Below are positions 1-8,054 of a stretch of 22,821 nt of DNA, piece after piece. Source of the stretch: JBGTKH01 sp041744735. Its GTDB lineage: Bacteria; Planctomycetota; Planctomycetia; Pirellulales; Pirellulaceae. How positions within the stretch are numbered: the first letter of the stretch is position 1; the number at the start of each line of letters is the position of its first letter. Under the pieces are notes generated by a model. The model was not told the DNA's origin, did not search any database, and saw nothing but the letters and a program-made list of their open reading frames with translations. The position numbers were made by a program, and so were the translations under genes. The stretch is from contig JBGTKH010000050.1 in NCBI GenBank assembly GCA_041744735.1, positions 1 through 22,821 of the forward strand, given 5' to 3'.

Positions 1-73
1 TAAAAGAGTAAGGTTTTCATTCATTGCATCGCAAGCTTGGTCCGCAAGCTGGAAGCTTACGCCACGAAATCGG
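1..73. other. Non-coding left edge with weak hairpin
   Basis: This is the sequence downstream of the minus-strand TPR gene. It contains a 6-bp inverted repeat (AGCTTG at 34-39, CAAGCT at 45-50) and several HindIII-like AAGCTT words. No T-tract follows the hairpin on the minus strand, so a terminator is only a weak possibility. I see no gene here. Confidence 0.3.
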
Positions 74-2947
74 CTAGAGTTTGTCCAGCAGTTCGCGGGC
101 TCCGGGGTATTCGGGGTCCAGTTCCAAGAGTTCTTTTAACGCTTGCCGAGCATCGTCCGGCTGTTTCGCTTCGACACACACTTCGGCCAGCCCCAACCGC
201 CAGGCGAGCTGTTTTGAATCGAGCCGAATCGCTGTTTCGTATTCCTCGATCGCGCGGTCGCGCACTTGCCGCTCGGCCAATACCCGGGCCAGCAGCGCGT
301 GTACTTCGGCGTCCATCACGTCGATGTACAGCGACTCGGTGGCCCAGCGCGTGGCCGCTGAAAAATCCTTGCGGTCGATCGCCAATTGAGCGAGCTTCTT
401 GCGCAGCGTTAAGTCGTCCGAATCCATCTCGGCCAACCGGGCCAGTGCATCGGTCAGCTTCGGCGTATCGCCCGCTTCCAGATACACGCGAGCTAGCGCC
501 TTCAGCCACTTATCGGCGTGCGGAAAATGTTTCTCGCCGAGCGCATACAATCGCTCCGCCTCGGCGTGATCCTTCGCTTTGGACTTTAACGCGGCCAGCA
601 GCGCCAGTGCGTTCTCCTGCGGCGCCTGCTCATCTAGCGCATCCTCCAGCAGCTTGACCGCCTGATCCGTGTCGCCGATCGACAAGTACACGCGGGCCAT
701 CACGTACGCCGCAAGCTGCTGCTTCGGCTCGATCTTCTGCGCGGCCAGCGCCGACTCGCGAGCCTGCGGCACCGCCCCGCGCTGCATGTGAGCGTACGCC
801 AATTGAGCCAGCAAATCGGCGTTCTGCGGATCGTCCTTCACGGCCCGCTCCAGCTCGGCCAGATTTGGCGGCTGCGACGTTTCGCCGAACTTTAGCCCGG
901 CCACGAGCGCGTCGATGTATTGGCGATAGCCCTTCTCAAACGCGGCCTGCTCGACGCCGAAGCAATGCAGCAGCGCCCGCCGCGTGTCGAGATTGGCCGC
1001 GTACGCCGATAGCATCTTCGCCGGCGCGTCGTCGCCGTACGTGGCGACCATGTAATCGGCGTACAACTTTGCCTGACAATAGGCCAGCGTCCAATCGTCG
1101 CCGCTCGCGGGCCGCACGAAACCCATGTTGATCGTGTCGAGACCGAACAGCTTGCCGGCCGCCGCCCGCCGCGCGAGCACTTCGTTCCAACTCGGCGGCG
1201 GCGGGTAACCTTCGTTTCGCACGGCCAGCGCCTCGGTGTACCAGTGGGGGATGTTGAAATCCGTCTGCTGCAGATTCACGACGTGCACGAATTCATGCTT
1301 CAGCACCCGCGCCCAATTGAACTTCTGCGGCATGTCGTTGGGCGACGCCAGAGCCACCATCTTTCCCGCACACGCCCCGACCGTGTGAATGAACGGCAAG
1401 CCCACCATGCGGGCACTGAACCAACCGTGGCCGCTGGTCCGCTTGGCCCGGCTGAAAATCTCGAACAGCGATTTGTCCGGCGGCTCGTAGCCCAGCTTGG
1501 CCACGATGTCCGGGTAGACATCTTCTTCCAAATATCGCGCGGCGTAGCGGGCCAGCAGTTCATCCTGGCCGCGGTCGAATTTGATCACGAAATGCTCGGT
1601 CTCGATGACCGCGTAGCCTTGCAGCACATCGAGCACTTCCAGCGTATTCTTCACGCGCACGTTGAACGGGTCGATTTTGAAAGCCTCGTCCAGCAGCTTC
1701 TTCGCCCGCGCTTCGTCGCCCAGCCGCATGTACATCAGCCCAAGCTGCCCCGGCACGCCGATCAATTGAGGCATCCGCCGCTGAGCTTCCTCGTAATGCT
1801 TGGCCGCCTGCGGATACTTGCGCAGCAGGTCGAGACTGGCGGCCAGCGCGGCAAAGAACTCGCCGCAATGTTTGTTGCGGCCGACGGCCTCGTCAATCAA
1901 CTCAGCCATGCGCGAGCCGGCCGGGTCGTCCTTCAAACCGTCGATCGCACCGTAAGCCGCGGCGAGTTGCCCCAGCGTCCGCTCGTCAACCGGATTCAGC
2001 TTGCGTGCCTCTTCCAATGCCTTCGCCGCATCGCCGGTGCCCAACATAGCCAGATGCATATCGGCCTTAAGCTGATGCGCCATCACGAGTCGCGGGTTGA
2101 TCTCCAGCGCCCTATCGAGCGAAATCCGCGCCGCGTCGAGATCGACCTTTTGCAGCGCCACCATCGCTCGCACGGCATGCACTTCCGCCGCGTTGGGATT
2201 GATGGCCAGCGCCGCATTCAACTCGCCCGTCGCATCCGCCGGGTTGTACTTCTCCAAAAACAGCAGCGCGGCTTCGACGTTTGCCGGCCAGTAGTTCTTG
2301 TCCAGCTTCAGCGCATCGGGATACAACGAATTGACCAGGAAACTGAACTGCCGCGAGTTGCGATTCCAGCGGGCGAATTGCCCCGCGGCCAAACCGATCC
2401 AATGCAAATCCTCCGGGTCCGCGATCCGCGCCTGCTCGCGGTTGTAAAAGTCGATGAACCATTCGTAAGCCTTGTTCGCCTCATCCATCCTCCCCGCCAC
2501 ACGATGCAACTCAGCCGCAATCCACCGCGCCGCCGGCTCGCTCGGATTCAGCTTCAACGACTGATCGACATACTTCTGCGCCGCGTCATACTTCCCCCGC
2601 TCAAACTCCAAAACCGCCAAGTCCGCGGACAACTCGGCCGCCTGCGGTTGCTTTTCCATCGCCGCGAGCAACGTTTGAACGGCTTGATCGTATTCCCCTT
2701 CCGCGCGCTGGCACCGCGCCAATCCTGCCGCCGCGGCGACGGGTTCCATGTCCGCCAGCGCACCATATTTTTCCGCGGCTTCTGCGTATCGGCCTGTCAA
2801 GCGGAGCGTATCTGCCTCCCGCAGTTCGTCGGAGGCATGCAAGCCGATTCTGTCGCACGCCGACACAAGACCAACAAAGATCGCGAACGAATATAGAATA
2901 TGCACGAGACTGTTTTGGCGAGCGCTGTTTCGAGTTTGCCGTGGCAT
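74..2947 (-). CDS. Lipoprotein-like TPR protein with gluzincin-type (peptidase MA-like) domain
   Basis: This is a 957-aa protein when started at the ATG at 2947. That start is chosen because GGAGG lies 10 nt upstream and it gives a clean export signal; an in-frame ATG at 3001 would add 18 residues and spoil the signal. The N-terminus has a hydrophobic stretch ending in VSAC, which fits a lipobox with Cys31 as the lipidated residue. TPR-like helical repeats fill roughly residues 35-440 and 700-957. Between them sits HEFVH (residues 551-555), followed 17 residues later by a Glu in WYTEAL (Glu572). This is the zinc-ligand arrangement of gluzincin or peptidase MA-like domains. The protein is probably envelope-anchored and faces the periplasm. 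The TPRs suggest protein-protein binding. Substrate and proteolytic activity are unknown. The gene upstream (3010-3249) is on the same strand with a 62-nt gap, so co-transcription is possible. Confidence 0.85.
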   Translation of the reverse strand: MPRQTRNSARQNSLVHILYSFAIFVGLVSACDRIGLHASDELREADTLRLTGRYAEAAEKYGALADMEPVAAAAGLARCQRAEGEYDQAVQTLLAAMEKQPQAAELSADLAVLEFERGKYDAAQKYVDQSLKLNPSEPAARWIAAELHRVAGRMDEANKAYEWFIDFYNREQARIADPEDLHWIGLAAGQFARWNRNSRQFSFLVNSLYPDALKLDKNYWPANVEAALLFLEKYNPADATGELNAALAINPNAAEVHAVRAMVALQKVDLDAARISLDRALEINPRLVMAHQLKADMHLAMLGTGDAAKALEEARKLNPVDERTLGQLAAAYGAIDGLKDDPAGSRMAELIDEAVGRNKHCGEFFAALAASLDLLRKYPQAAKHYEEAQRRMPQLIGVPGQLGLMYMRLGDEARAKKLLDEAFKIDPFNVRVKNTLEVLDVLQGYAVIETEHFVIKFDRGQDELLARYAARYLEEDVYPDIVAKLGYEPPDKSLFEIFSRAKRTSGHGWFSARMVGLPFIHTVGACAGKMVALASPNDMPQKFNWARVLKHEFVHVVNLQQTDFNIPHWYTEALAVRNEGYPPPPSWNEVLARRAAAGKLFGLDTINMGFVRPASGDDWTLAYCQAKLYADYMVATYGDDAPAKMLSAYAANLDTRRALLHCFGVEQAAFEKGYRQYIDALVAGLKFGETSQPPNLAELERAVKDDPQNADLLAQLAYAHMQRGAVPQARESALAAQKIEPKQQLAAYVMARVYLSIGDTDQAVKLLEDALDEQAPQENALALLAALKSKAKDHAEAERLYALGEKHFPHADKWLKALARVYLEAGDTPKLTDALARLAEMDSDDLTLRKKLAQLAIDRKDFSAATRWATESLYIDVMDAEVHALLARVLAERQVRDRAIEEYETAIRLDSKQLAWRLGLAEVCVEAKQPDDARQALKELLELDPEYPGARELLDKL

Positions 2948-2957
2948 GAATCGGCGT

Positions 2958-2962
2958 CCTCC
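2958..2962 (-). promoter_or_regulatory. Ribosome binding site for the TPR/peptidase gene
   Basis: GGAGG on the minus strand, 10 nt before the ATG at 2947. It decides the start in favour of 2947 over the upstream in-frame ATG at 3001. Confidence 0.6.
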
Positions 2963-3009
2963 AATTTTCCAACGATTGACGATCTTCGAGCGATCGCCCA
3001 AGCTGCCGA

Positions 3010-3249
3010 TTAGAATTCGTCGTCCTCGTCCCGCAACTCTTCCGCCAATTCTGCTGCCCGTGGCGAAAGCACGTCGACATCTTGGGTCATGCGCGGCTCG
3101 TCTACGTACGCATTGACCGCCTGCGCCCCGTGCAACACGGCATCGTCTCGCGACTGCAGGAATTCGAGCACCGTTTGATGGATCGTGGCCAACGGCACGG
3201 GTTCCCGCATCGCAAACTCCCGAAATGTGAGGGCACCGTTGCCAAACAT
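3010..3249 (-). CDS. Truncated nucleotidyltransferase-like protein (N-terminal part)
   Basis: This is a 79-aa ORF with a strong ribosome site, GGAGG 5 nt before the ATG. Residues 39-62 carry a GA...DVD pattern (Gly41-Ala42, Asp57 and Asp59) resembling the hG[A/S]...DxD core of minimal or AbiEii-like nucleotidyltransferases. From recall, related planctomycete proteins with a GAQAVNAYVDEP stretch run on for well over 100 residues past this core. Here the protein stops at DEDDEF soon after the DxD strand, so the third catalytic carboxylate and the C-terminal half are missing. It is either a decayed gene or a small protein reusing the fold's N-terminus. Without a homology search I cannot tell which. 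It sits just upstream of the TPR/peptidase gene on the same strand. Confidence 0.5.
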   Translation of the reverse strand: MFGNGALTFREFAMREPVPLATIHQTVLEFLQSRDDAVLHGAQAVNAYVDEPRMTQDVDVLSPRAAELAEELRDEDDEF

Positions 3250-3254
3250 CTGAT

Positions 3255-3259
3255 CCTCC
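3255..3259 (-). promoter_or_regulatory. Ribosome binding site for the 79-aa NTase-like ORF
   Basis: GGAGG on the minus strand, 5 nt before the ATG at 3249. It supports translation of this short ORF even though its product looks truncated. Confidence 0.55.
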
Positions 3260-3464
3260 GGCTACCAGTGTACCACTGTCTCGATTCGTTGGTCTACCGA
3301 CCTGTTGCCCGACAGAACTCTTTTCAGCGACGCTCGGCTACGTTACGGTTATGACAACCTTTGACGCCAGCGATCCGCGGTTGCCCTGAATCTGTGGGGT
3401 ACTCGTTGGTGTTGGCTTACCAATTTCAACAACGATCAATTTCCCACGCGAGCGAACACCCCGC

Positions 3465-5450
3465 ATGAGCCAGCCCCCAGCCGAACACGATGAGCGACGA
3501 CACGATATCGACATGCACGAGGCGCCGCCTACGACGGCGTTCGGCATTTTGCGGCGGCTTGGGCCGGGGTTGATCATCGCCGGGTCGATCGTGGGTTCGG
3601 GCGAGTTGATCGCCACCACGGCCACCGGTGCACAGGCAGGGTTCTGGTTGCTGTGGCTGATCATCATCGGCTGTGTGATTAAGGTGTTCGTGCAAGTGGA
3701 ACTGGGCCGCTACACCATTATCTACGGCCGCACGACGATGAAGGGCATGGACGAAGTGCCCGGTCCCACGATCGAAGCCACCGCGACCGGCCGGCCCGGC
3801 TCGCCGTCCCTGAAAGGCAATTGGTTCTTGTGGTATTGGCTGGCGGTGTTCGTAGTCAGCCTCGCCCAGCTCGGAGGCATTGTGGGTGGCGTGGGCCAAG
3901 CGATGGCGATCAGCCTGCCGCTGACCAAAGGCGGCCGCGAGTACAACCAACAATTGGACGAGAAGACGAAACTGATCGTGGAAGTTCACGAGAAACAGCG
4001 CCGGTCGAAGACCAATGAGAGTGCGCGGGACGCGGCGACGGCGGATACTCAAACGCTGAAGCGAAGAGTTGTGGAGTACGACTTTCAAATCAAGGGGGTT
4101 GCCAAAGATGTATTCAGTAGTTGGGACACGAACAATGACCAGCGCGTCTCGCAATCCGAAGTTCGAGACCAGGACCAGCGGCTCTGGGCCCTGCTGCTGC
4201 TGCGTGCCGATAAGGACGGAGATGGCAAGTTGAGCCGCGTGGAGTTTACGAAGCAGGTGCCCAGGGCACTCATCGAAGTGATTGGCGCTCAGCCGTTTGA
4301 CATGCGAGATCTTGACGACGATGGTTTTCTTTCCGAGGCCGAGTTCTACCAGCAGAACGAGATGCTACTGGCCTGGTTGAAAGGAAACACCGATGAAGAC
4401 CATGATGATACGCTGAGTCTGTCGGAATTCGACGGCCGGCCTCAAGCACTGGAAGCCAGTGCCTACGATGATCGCCTCTGGGCGGCGGTCATCACGGTCA
4501 TCACCGCCGTGGTGCTATACTTCGGCCGCTATGGTTTGATCCAGTCATTTTCAACGTTCATGGTCGCGTCGTTCACCGTGATTACGATCGTCAATCTGAT
4601 CGCCTTGCAATCGAACGACACCTATGCCATCAGTTGGCAGGAGATCGTGCACGGCCTGAGTTTCCGACTGACGCCGAAGAGCGAGGTATTCGGCGTCTCG
4701 CCGCTGGCCACGGCGCTGATGACGTTCGGCATTATCGGCGTGGGCGGCAATGAACTCGTCTCATATCCTTACTGGTGCTTGGAGAAAGGCTACGCGCGCT
4801 TTACGGGGCCGCGCGAAGATTCGGCCGCGTGGTTCGAGCGGGCTAACGGCTGGATGCGCGTGATGCGCTGGGACTGCTGGTGCTCGATGGTCGTGTACAC
4901 GTTTGCCACGATCGCCTTTTATCTGTTGGGCGCGGCAATTCTGGGACGCATCAAGCTCAGCCCCGAAGGGAACGAAATGATTCGCACGCTGGCCGTGATG
5001 TACGAACCGGTGTTCGGCACTTGGACGCAAATCCTATTTCTCTTCGGAGCGTTCGCCGTTTTGTACTCGACGTTCTTTGTGGCCAACGCCAGCCACGCCC
5101 GCGTGTTCCCCGACGCCCTACGCGTGTTCGGGATCACGGCGAAAGACGACGCTTCCTACCGCCGGCGGGTGCGATTCTTCAGCGGCCTGTTCCCGTTCAT
5201 ATGCCTGATCATCTACATCCTGATCCCGAAACCCACGACGCTGGTGCTGGCCAGCGGCGCGATGCAGGCCATCATGCTGCCGATGCTCTCCGGCGGCGCC
5301 CTGTACTTCCGCTACTTCCGCACCGACCCCCGCATGGCCCCCGGCCGCGTCTGGGACATCCTGCTCTGGCTCTCCGCCATCGGCATGCTCATCGCCGGCG
5401 GCTGGCTGGCGCTAGTCATCCTGTTCCCGGCGCTGAGACAATTCGGTTAA
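3465..5450 (+). CDS. Nramp-related membrane transporter with EF-hand insertion
   Basis: This is a 661-aa multi-pass membrane protein. Residues 31-83 (RRLGPGLIIAGS... and the following hydrophobic stretch) resemble TM1-TM2 of the Nramp/SLC11 family. Further hydrophobic segments lie near 120-153, 335-385, 410-440, 465-490, 510-540, 565-620 and 635-660. The TM1 metal motif DPGN of classical Nramp proteins reads GSGE (44-47). The TM6 MPH motif is absent and the region reads GVGGNELVSYPYW (425-437). Classical Mn/Fe transport is therefore doubtful. Between TM3 and TM4 (about 155-335) there is a charged, coiled-coil-like stretch followed by four EF-hand loops starting at Asp221, Asp249, Asp282 and Asp310, each with Glu at loop position 12. 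In the usual Nramp topology this loop faces the periplasm. No clear ribosome site precedes the ATG; Met17 is an alternative start. Transported substrate unknown. Confidence 0.85.
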   Translation: MSQPPAEHDERRHDIDMHEAPPTTAFGILRRLGPGLIIAGSIVGSGELIATTATGAQAGFWLLWLIIIGCVIKVFVQVELGRYTIIYGRTTMKGMDEVPGPTIEATATGRPGSPSLKGNWFLWYWLAVFVVSLAQLGGIVGGVGQAMAISLPLTKGGREYNQQLDEKTKLIVEVHEKQRRSKTNESARDAATADTQTLKRRVVEYDFQIKGVAKDVFSSWDTNNDQRVSQSEVRDQDQRLWALLLLRADKDGDGKLSRVEFTKQVPRALIEVIGAQPFDMRDLDDDGFLSEAEFYQQNEMLLAWLKGNTDEDHDDTLSLSEFDGRPQALEASAYDDRLWAAVITVITAVVLYFGRYGLIQSFSTFMVASFTVITIVNLIALQSNDTYAISWQEIVHGLSFRLTPKSEVFGVSPLATALMTFGIIGVGGNELVSYPYWCLEKGYARFTGPREDSAAWFERANGWMRVMRWDCWCSMVVYTFATIAFYLLGAAILGRIKLSPEGNEMIRTLAVMYEPVFGTWTQILFLFGAFAVLYSTFFVANASHARVFPDALRVFGITAKDDASYRRRVRFFSGLFPFICLIIYILIPKPTTLVLASGAMQAIMLPMLSGGALYFRYFRTDPRMAPGRVWDILLWLSAIGMLIAGGWLALVILFPALRQFG

Positions 5451-5473
5451 GGAAATGGAACGCAATAACTTCC

Positions 5474-5522
5474 GTAGCCGATGTCGTGAGACTTCGGTCC
5501 GAACTTTCACAAGTTCGGCTAC
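5474..5522. repeat. GTAG-type REP inverted pair, copy 1
   Basis: The left hairpin on plus (5474-5497) is GTAG, arm CCGATGTC, loop GTGA, arm GACTTCGG, with one T-T mismatch. The right hairpin on minus (5499-5522) is GTAG, arm CCGAACTT, loop GTGA, arm AAGTTCGG, and is perfectly paired. The GTAG tetranucleotides lie at the outer ends, as in REP/BIME elements processed by RAYT-type transposases. Confidence 0.8.
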
Positions 5523-5532
5523 AATAACTTCC

Positions 5533-5581
5533 GTAGCCGATGTCGTGAGACTTCGGTCCGAACTTTCACAAGTTCGGCTAC
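5533..5581. repeat. GTAG-type REP inverted pair, copy 2
   Basis: An identical second copy of the preceding pair, created by the 59-bp tandem duplication (hairpins at 5533-5556 on plus and 5558-5581 on minus). Confidence 0.8.
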
Positions 5582-5878
5582 AACGGGACCTCAATCCGGC
5601 ACATTGGTAACATGCCCCACGGCAAAATATGCCACTACGAAAATGGACCGGAAGTTGACGGCGGACCGAACGCGTTGCTACGATAAATGCGCCCCATTCG
5701 CGAGCGTCGCAAGCAGAAGAGAAAGTGCATGACAGTAACGATCACACTCGAACCGCAGGCTTGCAAATAAAAATAACTGGCCCAAGCCCAACAACCTGCG
5801 TCTCGTGCTGCCGCCGAGCTAGCGGCTCTGACTGGTGGGTCGCAGCGTTTTGGCGAGCGGACTATGGTACAAATTGCC

Positions 5879-5923
5879 GTAGCGGAAGTGGTGACACTTC
5901 CGAAGTCTCACGACTTCGGCTAC
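5879..5923. repeat. GTAG-type REP inverted pair with overlapping hairpins
   Basis: The left hairpin on plus (5879-5902) is GTAG, arm CGGAAGTG, loop GTGA, arm CACTTCCG. The right hairpin on minus (5900-5923) is GTAG, arm CCGAAGTC, loop GTGA, arm GACTTCGG. Both 8-bp stems are perfect although their sequences differ. The two hairpins share the three bases CCG at 5900-5902, so only one can be fully folded in a given strand. Confidence 0.8.
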
Positions 5924-5999
5924 CAAAATATACCACTACCAGATAGCGCGAGCACTGGGTCACTTAGACGTAGCCTGGTCACTCCAAAACCGGAATCTA

Positions 6000-6018
6000 C
6001 GAGTCTCGGAGAGACTCG
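6000..6018. repeat. Short perfect hairpin, not of the GTAG type
   Basis: CGAGTCTC (6000-6007) pairs with GAGACTCG (6011-6018) around a 3-nt loop. It is about 180 nt before the haem protein gene. It lacks the GTAG head and GTGA loop of the other hairpins and has no T-tract after it. Role unknown. Confidence 0.5.
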
Positions 6019-6183
6019 CCGACGTGAATTAGCCCACTGCCTCGGCGCGGCACCGTCGTGCCAAACACCTGATCAACACTTGCAGATCCAATCAGATCGA
6101 GAATAGAATGACCCGAGAAACTTTCGAATGGAGGCCGGACATTCTATACACCGGGGCCATTTCTTGCAGTATCAAAATTCTTT

Positions 6184-6188
6184 GGAGG
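6184..6188 (+). promoter_or_regulatory. Ribosome binding site for the haem protein gene
   Basis: GGAGG 8 nt before the ATG at 6197. It selects this start over the longer reading that begins at 6128 and lacks a signal peptide at its N-terminus. Confidence 0.7.
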
Positions 6189-6196
6189 AACTGACC

Positions 6197-8011
6197 ATGA
6201 ACGCATCACGTCTTCGCGCATCTGTGCGCTGGCACCTGCTGGCCGCTGTTTTGGTGATGGGTTTCGCCGAATCCGTTTTCGGCCAAGCAGCTCCACTTCA
6301 AACACCAAGCACGCTCTATCTCAACACGCCGGCACTTCCGGATACGATTCCGGCCCAACAACCCGACTGGGATTATTTCGCCTGGAACAGCTTCATTGCC
6401 ATGAACTGGCCGGCACTGGAAACCGTCCCCAACCAATATCGCGGCGCGCCGAATACGAGTGGTGACCCCGGCACCACGTTTGCCACTGCTGCCAACAATG
6501 CACTGGCGGTCTGGGAGACGTTCAAGGAGAAACGAGAAGTCTTCAATCACCCGACGACTGCCGGTCAGTTAAAGTGGTATTCCCCCGTGGACTACGGAGA
6601 CCCTCGGCTGGCAACTGGCGAAACGGTCAAGACGACCATGCGCACTTTCCATCAGAACTCGGGCACGTCGCAGCCGCCGGACGGTCTCGACGAAACTGTC
6701 GAAGTGCAATCTCAGGCTTTGGAGCCAACGCTTCCGGACGGGTCTCCCAATCCGGTGCTCGCCGTGCTACCACCGGTTGTGACACCGCGTGTTTGGAGAG
6801 GACTGCCGACGGCGAACAATCCGGTCGTGTATGAGGTCAAGGTCAACTACGACTATTTTCAGTACGTGGTGGGGCAAGGATACAACGTCGACAACTCCAA
6901 GCCTGACAATCCCGTCGCGACAGCCGCCATGAATGCCAAGATCCACTTGCCTTGGCGCACGTCCTCGGGAACACCGCCTTTAAACCAAGGTACACCGGCG
7001 GCTCAGCACGCTTCGATCACCGGCTATCGAGCCAGTGACGCCGTGACCATGTACGAAGCCATCAACAGCAGCTATCAAAACAAGATGCCCGCTGCCGATC
7101 CGCCCAAGGTTGGGTCGGTGCAGATCAAAGCGGCCTGGATCAAGCTCGGCGGTTCCGACGCGCAGGCGGCCGACTTTCCCACATGGCACACCGCAATGGC
7201 TCAGAACTACAAAGACGTGAACGGCATGCCCGTCCCTTCGGAGCCCACGTTGTTCGGGCTCGTTGGACTCCACATCATCCAGAGAATTCACACGAGCAAC
7301 GGTTCCGATAACGCTCAGCCTCCCGGCGGCACGTTCATCTTCGCCACATGGGAACATGATTCCATCTACAACAGTCCAGTCAGTGGCATGGCGAACCAGC
7401 CTGCGCCGACGTACTTCTACTCCAACTACAGCGCTGGCGGCGGCATCGGTCATGCACCAGGTTTCTACCCCGCTTTGAATCAGCAGCCGTTTCCCGTCGA
7501 GCGCATGTATCCCGTGCTGCCTGGCACGGTCGCTGTGAATAACGCGGTGCACGCCGCGATCAAGAATGCAAACGATGGCAACGACTCCGTCTGGTGTCAC
7601 TATCACCTGGTGGGCACTCAGTTCCAAGCGATTGATTTGCCAGCGGAGAAAGCGGGGGAATCCAACGACCCAACCGGCATTGGTCAGCCCGCCTTCCTGT
7701 CTAACCTGGCGATTGAAACGAACGTGGGACTGCAACACTTCCGCGGTCAGCCGCCCTTCATTAAGGTGATCGACAATTACCTCACGCCGAATGGGCCGCT
7801 GAAGAGCAACGATACGGCGCCTTACTTCGCACGCAACAATCAGAACATGGCGTTCAGTAGTGCGGGTTACAACATGGGCGGCTGCATGGGTTGCCACGGC
7901 GTGGCCCAATCGAAAGGTTACGCGTTCAGCTTCGTGTTGTTGGACGGCTACCTGGGAGCCGCCACCGACACGCAAGATCATTTCGACCAACCCGGTGCGA
8001 ATCCCAAATAG
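6197..8011 (+). CDS. Exported protein with a single C-terminal c-type haem motif
   Basis: This is a 604-aa protein started at 6197 on the strength of its ribosome site and signal peptide. The signal has basic residues, the hydrophobic stretch WHLLAAVLVMGF, and a likely cleavage near SVFGQA. The mature protein is rich in Pro, Asn, Gly and aromatic residues, with WNSFIAMNWP early on and ATWEHDSIYNSP in the middle. The only CxxCH is Cys563-Met-Gly-Cys566-His567, in a short Gly-rich segment near the end, so one covalent haem is expected in the periplasm. I recall similar large proteins annotated only as cytochrome c-like or hypothetical in other bacteria. The distal axial ligand and the reaction cannot be named. 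No other redox gene is adjacent. It ends facing the minus-strand cluster across the 8055-8138 inverted repeat. Confidence 0.8.
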   Translation: MNASRLRASVRWHLLAAVLVMGFAESVFGQAAPLQTPSTLYLNTPALPDTIPAQQPDWDYFAWNSFIAMNWPALETVPNQYRGAPNTSGDPGTTFATAANNALAVWETFKEKREVFNHPTTAGQLKWYSPVDYGDPRLATGETVKTTMRTFHQNSGTSQPPDGLDETVEVQSQALEPTLPDGSPNPVLAVLPPVVTPRVWRGLPTANNPVVYEVKVNYDYFQYVVGQGYNVDNSKPDNPVATAAMNAKIHLPWRTSSGTPPLNQGTPAAQHASITGYRASDAVTMYEAINSSYQNKMPAADPPKVGSVQIKAAWIKLGGSDAQAADFPTWHTAMAQNYKDVNGMPVPSEPTLFGLVGLHIIQRIHTSNGSDNAQPPGGTFIFATWEHDSIYNSPVSGMANQPAPTYFYSNYSAGGGIGHAPGFYPALNQQPFPVERMYPVLPGTVAVNNAVHAAIKNANDGNDSVWCHYHLVGTQFQAIDLPAEKAGESNDPTGIGQPAFLSNLAIETNVGLQHFRGQPPFIKVIDNYLTPNGPLKSNDTAPYFARNNQNMAFSSAGYNMGGCMGCHGVAQSKGYAFSFVLLDGYLGAATDTQDHFDQPGANPK

Positions 8012-8054
8012 AGCGAAGGGTCGGGAGCGCAATAAATCCCCGAATTGTGCCAAG

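Larger units (their letters stand above)
5463..5583. repeat. 59-bp tandem duplication carrying two REP pairs
   Basis: Two identical, adjacent 59-nt units (5463-5521 and 5522-5580) plus the first three bases of a third. Each unit contains one inverted pair of GTAG-type hairpins. Perfect identity indicates a recent duplication. Confidence 0.9.
5451..6196. other. Intergenic region with REP hairpins, no convincing gene
   Basis: The space between the transporter and the haem protein gene. It holds a tandem-duplicated REP pair (5463-5583), a third REP pair (5879-5923) and a separate short hairpin (6000-6018). Short ORFs crossing 5725-6106 run through these hairpins and match nothing I recognise. 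A degraded gene between about 5770 and 5870 cannot be excluded. Confidence 0.6.

Noticed and set aside
34..50. Hairpin just downstream of the TPR gene as an intrinsic terminator
   Set aside because: The stem is only 6 bp and has no T-tract on the minus strand. It is noted in the left-edge entry but not called a terminator.
1244..2896. A 550-codon open frame antisense to the TPR/peptidase gene
   Set aside because: It is the mirror of a clear coding sequence with recognisable TPR and HExxH motifs. Its product is rich in Arg, His and Gln with no family signature, typical of GC-rich antisense frames.
5725..6106. Short open frames in the spacer before the haem protein gene
   Set aside because: They read through the REP hairpins and lack ribosome sites and recognisable motifs. 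A very old gene remnant around 5770-5870 is possible but unsupported.
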